Assembly: GCF_001428665.1 (NCBI RefSeq)
Contig: NZ_LMIJ01000014.1
Coordinates: 371,646 to 435,645, forward strand
Source: Acidovorax sp. Root219
GTDB lineage: Bacteria; Pseudomonadota; Gammaproteobacteria; Burkholderiales; Burkholderiaceae_C
Length of the DNA stretch: 64,000 bases
Reading direction: 5' to 3'
A program made the position numbers and the translations under genes. Below are positions 20,035 through 29,907 of this stretch, in pieces. Positions within the stretch are counted from its first letter, which is position 1; every line of letters begins with the position of its first letter. Under the pieces are notes generated by a model that worked only from the letters and a program-made list of their open reading frames with translations, did not search any database and was not told the DNA's origin.

Positions 20035-21363
20035 ATGCCCATTTCGCTTGCCCCCCATTTTGCCCGCCGCTTTTTGCAGGTTGCACCCCACTCCGCCCTG
20101 ACTGCCTTGGCCCTGGCCTGCGCCCTGTCAGGCTGCGCTACATCGCCCGCGCCCATCCCGCCTGCAGCGATACCAACACCGCCCCCCGCTACGCCGATAG
20201 CAGCCGCCCCCGTCACCAGCCCCGCGCCGCAGGATACCGAGCAGGCCGGCTTTGCCACCTGGATCGCCGGCTTCTCGCGCGAGGCCCTGGCTGCGGGCAT
20301 TCGACCGGCCACCGTGCAGCAGGTGCTGGCCCATGCCACGCTGCAGCCGCGCGTGATCGAGCTCGACCGCGCCCAGCCCGAATTCAACCGCACGCCCTGG
20401 GCCTACCTCGACAGCGCCGTGTCGGCCCAGCGCATCGCCCAGGGCCAGGCCAAGCGGGCCGAACACCAGGCGGCCATCGACGCCGCAGCCACGCGCTATG
20501 GCGTGCACTCCTCCATCATCACCGCCATCTGGGGCATGGAGAGCAACTACGGCAGCAACTTCGGCAGCTTCCGCGCGGTCGATGCGCTGGCCACGCTGGG
20601 CTTCGAAGGCCGCCGCGCGGCCTGGGCGCGCAGCGAGCTGCTGGCGGCCCTGCGCATCCTGGACCAGGGCGACATCAGCGACGAGCGCATGGTGGGCTCC
20701 TGGGCCGGCGCCATGGGCAACACGCAGTTCCTGCCCTCGGTCTTTCTGGCCTATGCGGTCGATGCCGACGGCGATGGCCACCGCGATATCTGGGGCAGCA
20801 TCCCGGACGTGGCGGCCTCCACCGCCAACTTCCTCGCGCGCATGGGCTGGCAGGCCGGCCAGCCCTGGGGTGTGGAGGTGCGGCTGCCGCCGGGCTTTGA
20901 CTACGCGCGTGCCGAGCAGAACGTGCGCCAGGCGGCGGCCCAGTGGGCTGCCGAAGGCGTGCAGGGTGTGGACGGGCAACCGCTGCCCACGCTGGAGGCC
21001 GCCTCCATCGCCACGCCGGCCGGCGCACGCGGCCCGGCCTTTCTCGTGGGGCCGAACTTCCGCGCCATCCTGCGCTACAACAACTCGGTGAGCTATGCGC
21101 TGGCCGTTGGCCTGCTGGCGCGCCAGATCGACGGCGGCAGCGGCGTGGCCACCGCCTGGCCGCGTGACCTCGCACCGCTGTCGCGCAGCCAGATGCAGCA
21201 GATACAGACCCTGCTCAACCAGCGCGGCTTCAACACCGGCACGCCCGACGGCGTGATGGGCCCGGCCACGCGCGCCGGGCTGCGCCAGTACCAGCAGAGC
21301 CTGGGCACGGTGGCCGATGGCTACCCGACCACCGAGTTGTTGCAGCGGCTTGCGGCGCCCTGA
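20035..21363 (+). CDS. Lytic murein transglycosylase, MltB-type lipoprotein with peptidoglycan-binding domain
   Basis: A 442-residue lipoprotein that cleaves peptidoglycan glycan strands to 1,6-anhydro products. The signal ends in the lipobox LSGC (Cys34). After a proline-rich linker comes the SLT_2/MltB domain with the catalytic Glu169 in IWGMESNYG and GAMGNTQFLPS. The C-terminal 60 residues form a PG_binding_1 domain (LLNQRGFNTGTPDGVMGPAT). I take ATG 20035 because a compact lipoprotein signal follows; an in-frame ATG at 20011 is possible. It is the last gene before the cobalamin riboswitch and converges on nothing. Confidence 0.9.
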   Translation: MPISLAPHFARRFLQVAPHSALTALALACALSGCATSPAPIPPAAIPTPPPATPIAAAPVTSPAPQDTEQAGFATWIAGFSREALAAGIRPATVQQVLAHATLQPRVIELDRAQPEFNRTPWAYLDSAVSAQRIAQGQAKRAEHQAAIDAAATRYGVHSSIITAIWGMESNYGSNFGSFRAVDALATLGFEGRRAAWARSELLAALRILDQGDISDERMVGSWAGAMGNTQFLPSVFLAYAVDADGDGHRDIWGSIPDVAASTANFLARMGWQAGQPWGVEVRLPPGFDYARAEQNVRQAAAQWAAEGVQGVDGQPLPTLEAASIATPAGARGPAFLVGPNFRAILRYNNSVSYALAVGLLARQIDGGSGVATAWPRDLAPLSRSQMQQIQTLLNQRGFNTGTPDGVMGPATRAGLRQYQQSLGTVADGYPTTELLQRLAAP

Positions 21364-21404
21364 ACGCAGCACTGACCGTTAACAACCGCATACAATCGCG
21401 CCCT

Positions 21405-21602
21405 GTTGGTGCTCGCGGTCCTCTTCTGGAACGCAGTTCAACGGGAAGCAGGAGGGCTTGGCAACAAGCCTGACCTGCGCTGCCCCCGCAACGGTCGGTG
21501 GAAGAGCCTTACGGCTCGGCATCCCTCTTGAAGCCACTGGACGTACAACGTCTGGGAAGGCAAGGGACGCTTTTTCCACCCAGCCCGGATACCGGCCAAC
21601 GA
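21405..21602 (+). ncRNA. Cobalamin riboswitch
   Basis: The leader contains the conserved pieces of the adenosylcobalamin aptamer in order: ACGGGAAGCAGG, then the B12-box region GCTGCCCCCGCAACGGTC (21480-21497), GCCACTGG, CTGGGAAGGC and the closing CCCGGATACCGGCC. It lies 84 bases before the TonB-dependent receptor ATG. A -10-like TACAAT lies just upstream (21391-21396). When cobalamin is plentiful, such switches shut off translation or transcription of the gene behind them. Boundaries are approximate. Confidence 0.92.
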
Positions 21603-21685
21603 AGTGGCTTGCAGGCCTGCCTGCATACCGTTCAGTCCAGACCCGGCGGGGATGCCGGGGAGGACGCCCCTGTATCCGTTGCCCC

Positions 21686-23842
21686 ATGAACCCCCACTTT
21701 TGCAGCCCCTCGGCCGGGCATGCGCCCGTGCGCTTCCATGTCTCGTGCCTGTATGGCGCCGTTCTCACGCTGGCTACCGTCACGGGCGCGCAGGCCCAAA
21801 CGGCCACCCTGGCACCGGTCACCGTGCAGTCCGGTGCCTTCATCGAAACACCCCAGACGCTGACCACGCCCACCAGCACCGGCAGCCGGCTGGGCCTCAC
21901 GGCGCTGGAAACGCCGGCCTCGGTCGAGGTGCTCGAGGGCGAGACCATCCGCCAGCGCGGTGACCAGTCGATCGCCGACGCCGCCTCGCGCGCCACCGGC
22001 ATCACGCAGACGGCCTCGGCCGCCGGCGGCGCCCTGGTGGCGCGCGGCTTTGCCGGCAATACCTCGGTGATGCGCCTGTACGACGGCACGCGCCAGTACG
22101 TCTCGGGCGGCACCGTCACCTTCCCGTTCGACCCCTGGCAGGCCGAGCGTGTGGAGGTGCTGCGCGGCCCCGCCTCGATCATGTATGGCGAGGGTGCCAT
22201 CGGCGGCGCCATCAACACCGTGCCCAAGAAGCCCACGCGCGGTGCCATTTCCAACGAGGTGCGCCTGGCCTACGGCTCGCAGGACACAGTGCGCACGGCA
22301 TTCGGCAGCGGCGGCGCCATCAACGAGCAGTGGTCGTACCGGGTGGACCTGTCGCACAACCGCTCGAACGGCCATGTGGAGCGCAGCGGCTCCAAGTCGC
22401 TGGTGGCCGCAGGCGCTTTGCGCTTCGATGCCACGCCCGACCTGCGCTTCACCCTGTCGCACGACTACGGCAACCAGGAGCCCGCGCCTTACTTCGGCAT
22501 TCCACTGGTCAACGGCCGCATCGACCCGGCACTGCGCAAGGCCAATTTCAACGTGGCCGATGCGTACCTCAAGTTCCGCGACCAGTGGACGCGCCTGGAC
22601 ACGGAGTGGACGCCATCCAGCGCACTCACCCTGCGCAACTCCCTGTACCGCATCGCCTCGGACCGCCACTGGAACAATGCCGAGGGCTATGCCTACGTGC
22701 CCGCCACGCGGCGCATCACGCGTTCGGGCTTCATCGGCATCGACTACACGCTGGACCAGGTGGGCAACCGCTTCGACGCCACGCTCAAGCAGCCCATTGC
22801 CGGCCTGCCCAACACCCTCACGGTGGGCTTCGACGTGAACCGGCTCGAATACGCCAAGACGCGGGGCGACGGCGCGGCCGCGCAGTCGCTCGACCCCTAC
22901 CAGTTCGTGCCCGGCAACTTCCCCACCACGGGTGTGACCGTGGGCGAGCTGTTCAAGGCGCAGACCGATACGCGCTCGCTGTTCGTGGAAGACCAGTTGC
23001 AGCTCACCAAGCAGCTCTCGCTGGTCACGGGCCTGCGCTGGGATTCGATCTCCTATGGCAAGCAGGATTCCAAGCGCATCGATCCCGATGTGAACAAGGG
23101 CTTCAACCACCTGTCGGGCCGCATCGGCGCGGTGTATGCCGTCACGCCGGTCACGTCCGTCTACGCACAGTATTCGACGGCGGCCGACCCGCTGGGCGGC
23201 GTGGTCAACACCTCGGCGCAACAGAGCCAGTTCGACCTGGCCACGGGCAGGCAAGCCGAAATCGGCTGGAAGCAACTGTTCGACGACCGCAAGGGCGAGT
23301 TCACGCTGGCCGCCTACTGGATCGAGAAGAAGAAGCTGCTGATCCGCGACGCGGTGGACCCCAACCTCTTCCAGCAGGTGGGCGCCCAGTCCTCGCGCGG
23401 CATTGAGGCATCGGTCAGCTATGCGCCGGTGTCCACCGTGCGGCTGGACCTCAATGCCGCCGTGCTGGACGCCAAATTCGACGACTTCAACGAAGTGGTC
23501 AGCGGCCGCGTGGTCTCGCGCAACGGCAACACCCCGCCCGGCGTGCCCGAGCGCACGGCCAATGCCTGGGCGACCTGGGCCTTCCTGCCCGCGTGGGAGG
23601 CGGGCCTGGGCCTGCGCTACGTGGGCGCACGCAAGGTGGACAACGCCAACAGCAGCAGCGCGGCCTCTTTCACCGTGGCCGACGCCAGCCTGCGCTGGGC
23701 CGTGCGCCCGGGCACGGTGCTGGCGCTGCATGTCTACAACCTCACGGACCGCATCTACGCGCAGACGCTGTACAGCGGCAACAACCAGTGGATCCTCGGC
23801 CGCCCGCGCTCGGCAGAGCTGTCGGCCCATGTGCGCTTCTGA
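21686..23842 (+). CDS. TonB-dependent outer-membrane receptor under cobalamin riboswitch control
   Basis: A 718-residue outer-membrane receptor. A signal peptide ends near AQA (residues 36-38); a plug domain follows (SVEVLEGETIRQRGDQSI, GNTSVMRLYDG, VEVLRGPASIMYGEGAIGG), then a 22-strand beta-barrel ending in the C-terminal phenylalanine HVRF. By sequence style it resembles siderophore receptors of the FhuE/FpvA-like TonB family rather than BtuB, which is usually about 600 residues. The riboswitch upstream nevertheless points to import of cobalamin, a corrinoid or a cobalt complex. It is followed after nine bases by a PepSY membrane protein, a pair normally seen in siderophore uptake. ATG 21686 is chosen because the signal peptide begins there. 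Confidence 0.9.
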   Translation: MNPHFCSPSAGHAPVRFHVSCLYGAVLTLATVTGAQAQTATLAPVTVQSGAFIETPQTLTTPTSTGSRLGLTALETPASVEVLEGETIRQRGDQSIADAASRATGITQTASAAGGALVARGFAGNTSVMRLYDGTRQYVSGGTVTFPFDPWQAERVEVLRGPASIMYGEGAIGGAINTVPKKPTRGAISNEVRLAYGSQDTVRTAFGSGGAINEQWSYRVDLSHNRSNGHVERSGSKSLVAAGALRFDATPDLRFTLSHDYGNQEPAPYFGIPLVNGRIDPALRKANFNVADAYLKFRDQWTRLDTEWTPSSALTLRNSLYRIASDRHWNNAEGYAYVPATRRITRSGFIGIDYTLDQVGNRFDATLKQPIAGLPNTLTVGFDVNRLEYAKTRGDGAAAQSLDPYQFVPGNFPTTGVTVGELFKAQTDTRSLFVEDQLQLTKQLSLVTGLRWDSISYGKQDSKRIDPDVNKGFNHLSGRIGAVYAVTPVTSVYAQYSTAADPLGGVVNTSAQQSQFDLATGRQAEIGWKQLFDDRKGEFTLAAYWIEKKKLLIRDAVDPNLFQQVGAQSSRGIEASVSYAPVSTVRLDLNAAVLDAKFDDFNEVVSGRVVSRNGNTPPGVPERTANAWATWAFLPAWEAGLGLRYVGARKVDNANSSSAASFTVADASLRWAVRPGTVLALHVYNLTDRIYAQTLYSGNNQWILGRPRSAELSAHVRF

Positions 23843-25315
23843 TTGCGCAGCGTGAGCCCCGCGCTGCACGCCCTGTGGCGCCCGCTGCGGCGGGCGCTGT
23901 ACTTCACCCACCGTTGGCTGGGCATTGCCGGCTGCATCCTGTTCGTGCTGTGGTTCGTGTCGGGGCTGGTGATGCTGCATGTGCGCTTTCCTGCGCTCAC
24001 GCCGCAGGAGCGCATCGATGGCCTGCCGGTGCTGGACCTCGCGCAGGTGACGGTCACACCGGCCGAGGCGCTGGCGCAGCTCCAGCTGGCGGCACTCCGC
24101 AGGATGGCGCTGGAGCAGAGCCTGGATGCGCCCGTATGGCGCGTCATCGACGTCAAGGGCAACCACCACGTGGCTTCTGCATCGGCCACGCCGCTAAGCG
24201 CGGTCACGCCCGAACGCGCCGAGGCCATTGCACGCGGATTCGCCCGCTCGGCGACGGCGCGCTACCTGGAGACCAGCGTCGATGACCAGTGGACCCTGCC
24301 CAATGCCAACAGCTTCGACAAGGCGCGGCCGCTGCACCGCGTCGCCATCGACGACGGCGCAGGCACGGAACTCTACGTGTCGCAGAAGACGGGCGAGGTG
24401 GTTCGCGACACCAGCGCCTTCGAGCGCCGCTGGACACTGTTCGGCACGCTGCTGCACTACTACACCTACGCCCCCATCCGCCGGCATGCAGACTTCTGGC
24501 GGCAACTGGTGCTGTGGACCTCGGGCCTGGCCATGGTGTCGGCCGGCACCGGGCTCATCGTGGGCGTGCTGCGCGTGCGCCTGCGCCGCCGCTACCGGGG
24601 CGATTCGGCCACGCCCTACCGGGGCTTTCTGGCCTGGCACCATGTGCTGGGCCTCATCGGCGGCATCGCCATCCTGACCTGGGTGTTCAGCGGCTGGTTC
24701 TCGATGGGTCCCAACCGCTGGCTCTCGCACAGTACGCCGGGCAACGCGGCGGCGAAGTTCGGACAGGCCGGGCCGGAGTTCACGCACGGGCTGCCAGGCC
24801 TGCACACGCTGGCCAGCGCCCCATCGCCCGCCAAGGCGGTTGAGGCCGCCTGGTATGGCGGCCGCCCGGTGTGGGTGGTGTCGGACGCCGCCGGCGGGCG
24901 CCGCAGCGTGGATGCCGCCACCGGACTGGCTGTGGCGGTCGTGCCCGAGGACCTGGCGAGGGCCACCGCGGCAAGCTACCCAGGCATCGCCGCGGACACC
25001 CCGGCGCTGCTGACCGAGCCCGACCGCTACTGGTATGCGCGCCACGTGCCGCCCGTGCTGCCGGTGTGGCGGATCGTGCTGCACGACGACGCGGCCACCT
25101 GGCTGCATGTGGACGCTGCCACAGGGCAGTTGCTGTCCACCAGCACCTCAGACAGCCGGCTGCGCCGCTGGCTCTTCAACGGGCTGCACAGCCTGGATTT
25201 TCCGCTGTTCCTCAAGACGCCAGCCTGGTACCTGGCGATCTGGGTGCTGTCGCTCGCGGGCCTCGTCGTGTCGGTCACAGGCGTGGTGATTGGCTGGCGC
25301 CGGCTGGCGAAATGA
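23843..25315 (+). CDS. PepSY-domain membrane protein (PiuB-like)
   Basis: A 490-residue inner-membrane protein with four strong helices at about residues 21-45, 216-240, 255-282 and 462-486. The first has the HRWLGIAG motif and the third HHVLGLIGGI, histidines that may bind heme as in related ferric-chelate reductase-like proteins. The large periplasmic parts carry two PepSY segments (TPAEALAQLQLAALRRM; YVSQKTGEVVRDTSAFERR). Such proteins accompany TonB receptors for siderophores and are thought to reduce or release the metal in the periplasm. The start is TTG 23843 or GTG 23852, only a few bases after the receptor stop, so cotranscription and shared riboswitch control are likely. Confidence 0.88.
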   Translation: MRSVSPALHALWRPLRRALYFTHRWLGIAGCILFVLWFVSGLVMLHVRFPALTPQERIDGLPVLDLAQVTVTPAEALAQLQLAALRRMALEQSLDAPVWRVIDVKGNHHVASASATPLSAVTPERAEAIARGFARSATARYLETSVDDQWTLPNANSFDKARPLHRVAIDDGAGTELYVSQKTGEVVRDTSAFERRWTLFGTLLHYYTYAPIRRHADFWRQLVLWTSGLAMVSAGTGLIVGVLRVRLRRRYRGDSATPYRGFLAWHHVLGLIGGIAILTWVFSGWFSMGPNRWLSHSTPGNAAAKFGQAGPEFTHGLPGLHTLASAPSPAKAVEAAWYGGRPVWVVSDAAGGRRSVDAATGLAVAVVPEDLARATAASYPGIAADTPALLTEPDRYWYARHVPPVLPVWRIVLHDDAATWLHVDAATGQLLSTSTSDSRLRRWLFNGLHSLDFPLFLKTPAWYLAIWVLSLAGLVVSVTGVVIGWRRLAK

Positions 25316-25330
25316 CCGCCCGCCGGGTGT

Positions 25331-25813
25331 TCAGCGCGCCTTGGCCTGTGTGGACTGTATGAGCCCCACTTCGCGGGCCACATAGGCGTACTGGCGGCCA
25401 TGGATGTCGGCCACGGCCCACGCGCTGGCCTTCACCTGCTTGGCGGCGGTGCATTTGGAGACCCGAGGGTCGGGGCCGGAGCTCGCCGTCACTGCCTGCA
25501 TGAGCGTGGACACATGCGGCTGCTTGGCCTTCTCAAGTGCCCAGTAGCCTGCGGAGCTGTAGGCCTTGCGCAGCATCTCGGCCTGCTGCTCCTGCGACCA
25601 GCCGCGCGTGGCCCCGCTGGCCTTGAGCTGGGATTCGAGGCGCGCCCGGTTGCGCAGCGGCCCGTCGCCCACGGTCTTGAGCGCGGCATCGATCTCTGCC
25701 TGTGCGGCGGTGAACCGGACACCCGAAGTGCATTCGGTCGGGCTCGCCTGCGCGGCCCATGCCAGGGTGGATCCCAGCAGCAACAGCGATGCGGTGAATC
25801 GGGTCAGTGCCAT
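25331..25813 (-). CDS. Hypothetical secreted protein
   Basis: A 160-residue protein with a clear signal peptide (MALTRFTASLLLLGSTLAWA, cleavage near residue 22-24) and a two-cysteine mature part (Cys28 and a Cys in VSKCTAAK) that could form a disulfide. The body is helical with SQEQQAEMLRKAYSSAGYWA. I recognise no family. It converges on the PepSY gene, leaving 15 bases between stops, and starts at ATG 25813, which opens the signal peptide. Confidence 0.72.
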   Translation of the reverse strand: MALTRFTASLLLLGSTLAWAAQASPTECTSGVRFTAAQAEIDAALKTVGDGPLRNRARLESQLKASGATRGWSQEQQAEMLRKAYSSAGYWALEKAKQPHVSTLMQAVTASSGPDPRVSKCTAAKQVKASAWAVADIHGRQYAYVAREVGLIQSTQAKAR

Positions 25814-26022
25814 GGTGTCGATGCCCCCGTGCAGGAAGGGGCCGCGCGGGAGCGGCCGAATCGACCAATGTAGCGCGCACTCCACTGCGTGCCAAGGGCT
25901 GCGGGCCGCAGGGACTGTGCAGCGCCCCTGGATGATGCGCAAACCAGACACTGCCGCCAGCGCCCCTGGGCCGTGGGGGCTTGGGCAGGCCGGCCCTGCA
26001 CGGCGGCCGACCAGGCCGTAAC

Positions 26023-26385
26023 ATGCCGCCCATGCCCCTGCTCGACCCTGCCCTGATCCGCGACTGGCACGCCCATGTCTACTTCGACGCCGAGAGCCGC
26101 GATGCGGCCTGGGCACTGCGCGAGACCATCGCGCGCGAACTGGCGGGCCGGGTGGAGATCGGCCGTTTCCATGAGCGACCCGTGGGCCCACACCCGGTGT
26201 GGAGCTACCAGCTCGCCTTCGGCACGGCCGACTTTTCGCACGTTATCGGCTGGCTGGCGCTCAACCACGGCACGCTCGACGTGTTCGCCCATCCCAACAC
26301 CGGTGACGGCCTGCGCGACCACCGCGATTGCGCGATCTGGCTCGGGCACTCGCACACGCTGAACCTGGTGGGCTTTACCGGCTGA
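26023..26385 (+). CDS. DOPA 4,5-dioxygenase family protein
   Basis: A 120-residue protein of the small family named after fungal DOPA 4,5-dioxygenase. It shows the His-rich blocks DWHAHVYFD, GPHPVWSYQLAF and VFAHPNTGDGLRDH that coordinate non-heme iron in family members. The bacterial homologues are mostly uncharacterised, and extradiol cleavage activity is only presumed. Start at ATG 26023 or 26032 cannot be decided; the motif begins 12-15 residues later in either case. It converges on phaA, with a hairpin terminator between. Confidence 0.82.
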   Translation: MPPMPLLDPALIRDWHAHVYFDAESRDAAWALRETIARELAGRVEIGRFHERPVGPHPVWSYQLAFGTADFSHVIGWLALNHGTLDVFAHPNTGDGLRDHRDCAIWLGHSHTLNLVGFTG

Positions 26386-26401
26386 GCGAGCCAGGGCCAT
26401 G

Positions 26402-26429
26402 AAAAAAAGCCCACCGGGTGGTGGGCTTT
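26402..26429 (-). terminator. Rho-independent terminator after phaA
   Basis: On the minus strand AAAGCCCACC (26420-26429) pairs perfectly with GGTGGGCTTT (26406-26415) around a four-base loop and runs into seven T residues, a strong terminator for the phaA transcript. It lies 43 bases beyond the phaA stop. The stem can also serve the converging dioxygenase-family gene. Confidence 0.85.
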
Positions 26430-26471
26430 GGCTGGCTGCAGAACCGCAGGGTGCTGCTGCGCCGAGGATGA

Positions 26472-27650
<1,179 letters not shown>

Positions 27651-27748
27651 GGAATGTCCTTCTTTCTGGGGGTGGATACGGGCCCATCGGCGGAACAACG
27701 GGCCCTGTGCTTTCGGATCTTGCGGTGAATTCTCTCAGGTCTGCAGGC

Positions 27749-29455
27749 TCAGGCTTTTTGCTTCACATAGCGGCCGGGGGCCGGCTCGATAGCCTTGAAC
27801 TTGGGGGCCTTGCCATAGCCCTTGGGCGCGGCGATCTGCTTGCCCGCATGGCCCTTGAGCCAGCCGGACCAGTCGGTCCACCAACTGCCGGGGTGTTCGG
27901 CCGCGCCCTGCAACCATTGGTCGAGCGTGCCGGGGAACTTGCCGTCGGCGCGGATCCAGTGGCTGCGCTTGCCCTTGGCAGGCGGGTTGATCACGCCGGC
28001 GATGTGGCCCGAGGCCCCCATCACGAAGCGCTTCTTGCCCGGCAGCACCTGGGTCGAGGCATAGGCCGCCGTGGCGGGCACGATATGGTCCTCGCGCGAG
28101 CCGTAGATGTAGGTGGGCAGGGTGAGCTGACCCAGGTCCATCTTCTCGCCGCAGACGGTCAGCTTGCCCGGTTGGACCAGGCTGTTTTCGAGGTAGAAAT
28201 TGCGCAGGTACCAGGCATAGAACGGCCCGGGCAGGTTGGTGCTGTCGCTGTTCCAGTACAACAGGTCGAACGGCGGCGGCGTTTCGCCCTTGAGGTAGTT
28301 GCCCACCACGTAGTTCCACACCAGGTCGTTGGGGCGCAGGAAACTGAAGGTCGAGGCCAGGTCCTGGCCCTTCATCATGCCGCCGTTGCCCATCTCCATC
28401 TCGCGGTACTTCACGAAGGCCTCGTCGATGAAGACGTCGAGGATGCCGGTGTCGGTGAAGTCGATCAGCGTGGTCAGGAAGGTGGCGCTGGCCACGGGCT
28501 CGTCGCCGCGCGCGGCCAGAACGGCCAGCGCGTTGCTGAGAATGGTGCCGCCCACGCAGAAACCCAAGGCGTTGATCTGATCGGCGCCGGTGATGTTCTG
28601 CACCACGTCGATGGCCGCCATGGCGCCGTCTTCGACGTAGTTGTCCCAGGTCTTTTTCGCCAGGGCGTCGTCGGGGTTGCGCCAGCTCACCACGAAGGTG
28701 CGGTGGCCCTCGCTCACCGCATAGCGGATCAGGGAGTTCTCGGGCTGCAGGTCGAGAATGTAGAACTTGTTGATGCACGGCGGCACCAGCAGGAAGGGGC
28801 GCTCGTAGACCTTGGCGGTCAGCGGCTTGTACTCGAGCAGCTGGAACAGCTCGTTCTCGAACACCACGGCGCCCTCGGTGGTGGCCACGTTGCGCCCCAC
28901 CTCGAACAGGCTTTCGTCGGTCATCGAGACATGGCCCTGCTTCAAGTCGTGCAGCAGGTTCTGCATGCCCTTGGCAATGCTCTCGCCTTTGGTTTCGATG
29001 GCTTTTTTCTGCGCTTCGGCGTTGAAGGCCAGGAAGTTGCTGGGCGCCATGGCCGCCATCCACTGCTCCACGCCGAAGCGGATGCGTGCGCGGGTCTTTT
29101 CGTCGGCCTCGACCGCGTCGGCCAGGCCCATCAGGGTGCGGGCGTTGAGCAGGTAGGCGGCGGCAGAGAAGGCCGCCACCGGGTTGGCGGCCCAGCCTTC
29201 GCCGGCAAAGCGCTTGTCCTTGACCTCGGGTTTGCCCTGCAGGCCCTGGGCCCACAAGGCCTTGGCCTCTTCGAGGTACTGCTGCTGCAGGGTCTGCAGC
29301 TTGGCAGGCGACAATTGCACGGGTGCTGGTGTGGCCGCACCGGGTGCGGCCAGGTCGATTTTCTGGAAGGATTGGACGGCCTGTGCCCAGCCTTGACCGA
29401 AAATCTGCTGGAATTGCTGGGCGCTCTGGTCCCAGATCGATTCTTCTGAACTCAT
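27749..29455 (-). CDS. phaC: Class I poly(3-hydroxyalkanoate) synthase
   Basis: A 568-residue polymerase that joins 3-hydroxyacyl-CoA monomers into PHA on the granule surface. The lipase-like box GFCVGG carries the catalytic Cys300; the C-terminal GHIAGVINPP supplies the catalytic His and an Asp lies in GSREDHIVP. The N-terminal 200 residues contain the NPVAAFSAAAYLLNARTL region typical of class I enzymes. AGGAGAC precedes the start. It leads phaA on the same strand, a standard phaC-phaA arrangement of Burkholderiales. It diverges from a small membrane protein at 29581. Confidence 0.95.
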   Translation of the reverse strand: MSSEESIWDQSAQQFQQIFGQGWAQAVQSFQKIDLAAPGAATPAPVQLSPAKLQTLQQQYLEEAKALWAQGLQGKPEVKDKRFAGEGWAANPVAAFSAAAYLLNARTLMGLADAVEADEKTRARIRFGVEQWMAAMAPSNFLAFNAEAQKKAIETKGESIAKGMQNLLHDLKQGHVSMTDESLFEVGRNVATTEGAVVFENELFQLLEYKPLTAKVYERPFLLVPPCINKFYILDLQPENSLIRYAVSEGHRTFVVSWRNPDDALAKKTWDNYVEDGAMAAIDVVQNITGADQINALGFCVGGTILSNALAVLAARGDEPVASATFLTTLIDFTDTGILDVFIDEAFVKYREMEMGNGGMMKGQDLASTFSFLRPNDLVWNYVVGNYLKGETPPPFDLLYWNSDSTNLPGPFYAWYLRNFYLENSLVQPGKLTVCGEKMDLGQLTLPTYIYGSREDHIVPATAAYASTQVLPGKKRFVMGASGHIAGVINPPAKGKRSHWIRADGKFPGTLDQWLQGAAEHPGSWWTDWSGWLKGHAGKQIAAPKGYGKAPKFKAIEPAPGRYVKQKA

Positions 29456-29580
29456 CCCGTCTCCTCTGATGGTGTTCGGCTGCACCGGCACCTTGCCTTC
29501 ATTGTTGCCCACGCCGCGAGGGCTGGCAACCTGCAACCGCGTTGATCGCGCCAAGAACCCGTAAACACGTTTCCAACACA

Positions 29581-29907
29581 ATGTACCTGATCGTCATCGC
29601 CTGGCTCTACGTCACCCTCATGATGGCTGTGGCGGAAGCCACCAACACCACCGGCACGGTGCTCGGGGCCATCGTCACTTTCGTGCTGTACGGGCTGCTG
29701 CCCATGGGGATCGTGGTCTACATCATGGGCACGCCCTCGCGCAAACGGGCCATCAAGCAGCGCGAGCAGGCAGAGCAGGCTGCCTGGGATGCCGAGCAGG
29801 CGGCACTGCGGGCCGCGCAGGCCGACTCAGCCGCGCCAGATGCAGGCGGCGAAACGCCCGCTGCCGCCCAGGACGGCGGTGTCGCGCCGGTGCGAAAAGA
29901 ACCGTGA
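29581..29907 (+). CDS. Small membrane protein of unknown function
   Basis: A 108-residue protein with two transmembrane helices (residues 2-18 and 27-48) and a highly charged, Ala/Gln-rich cytosolic tail from residue 52, partly coiled (KQREQAEQAAWDAEQAAL). It resembles an uncharacterised Burkholderiales family found next to phaC. The ATG immediately follows the phaC promoter region. Its last 81 bases overlap the 3' end of the converging pgeF gene. Confidence 0.7.
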   Translation: MYLIVIAWLYVTLMMAVAEATNTTGTVLGAIVTFVLYGLLPMGIVVYIMGTPSRKRAIKQREQAEQAAWDAEQAALRAAQADSAAPDAGGETPAAAQDGGVAPVRKEP

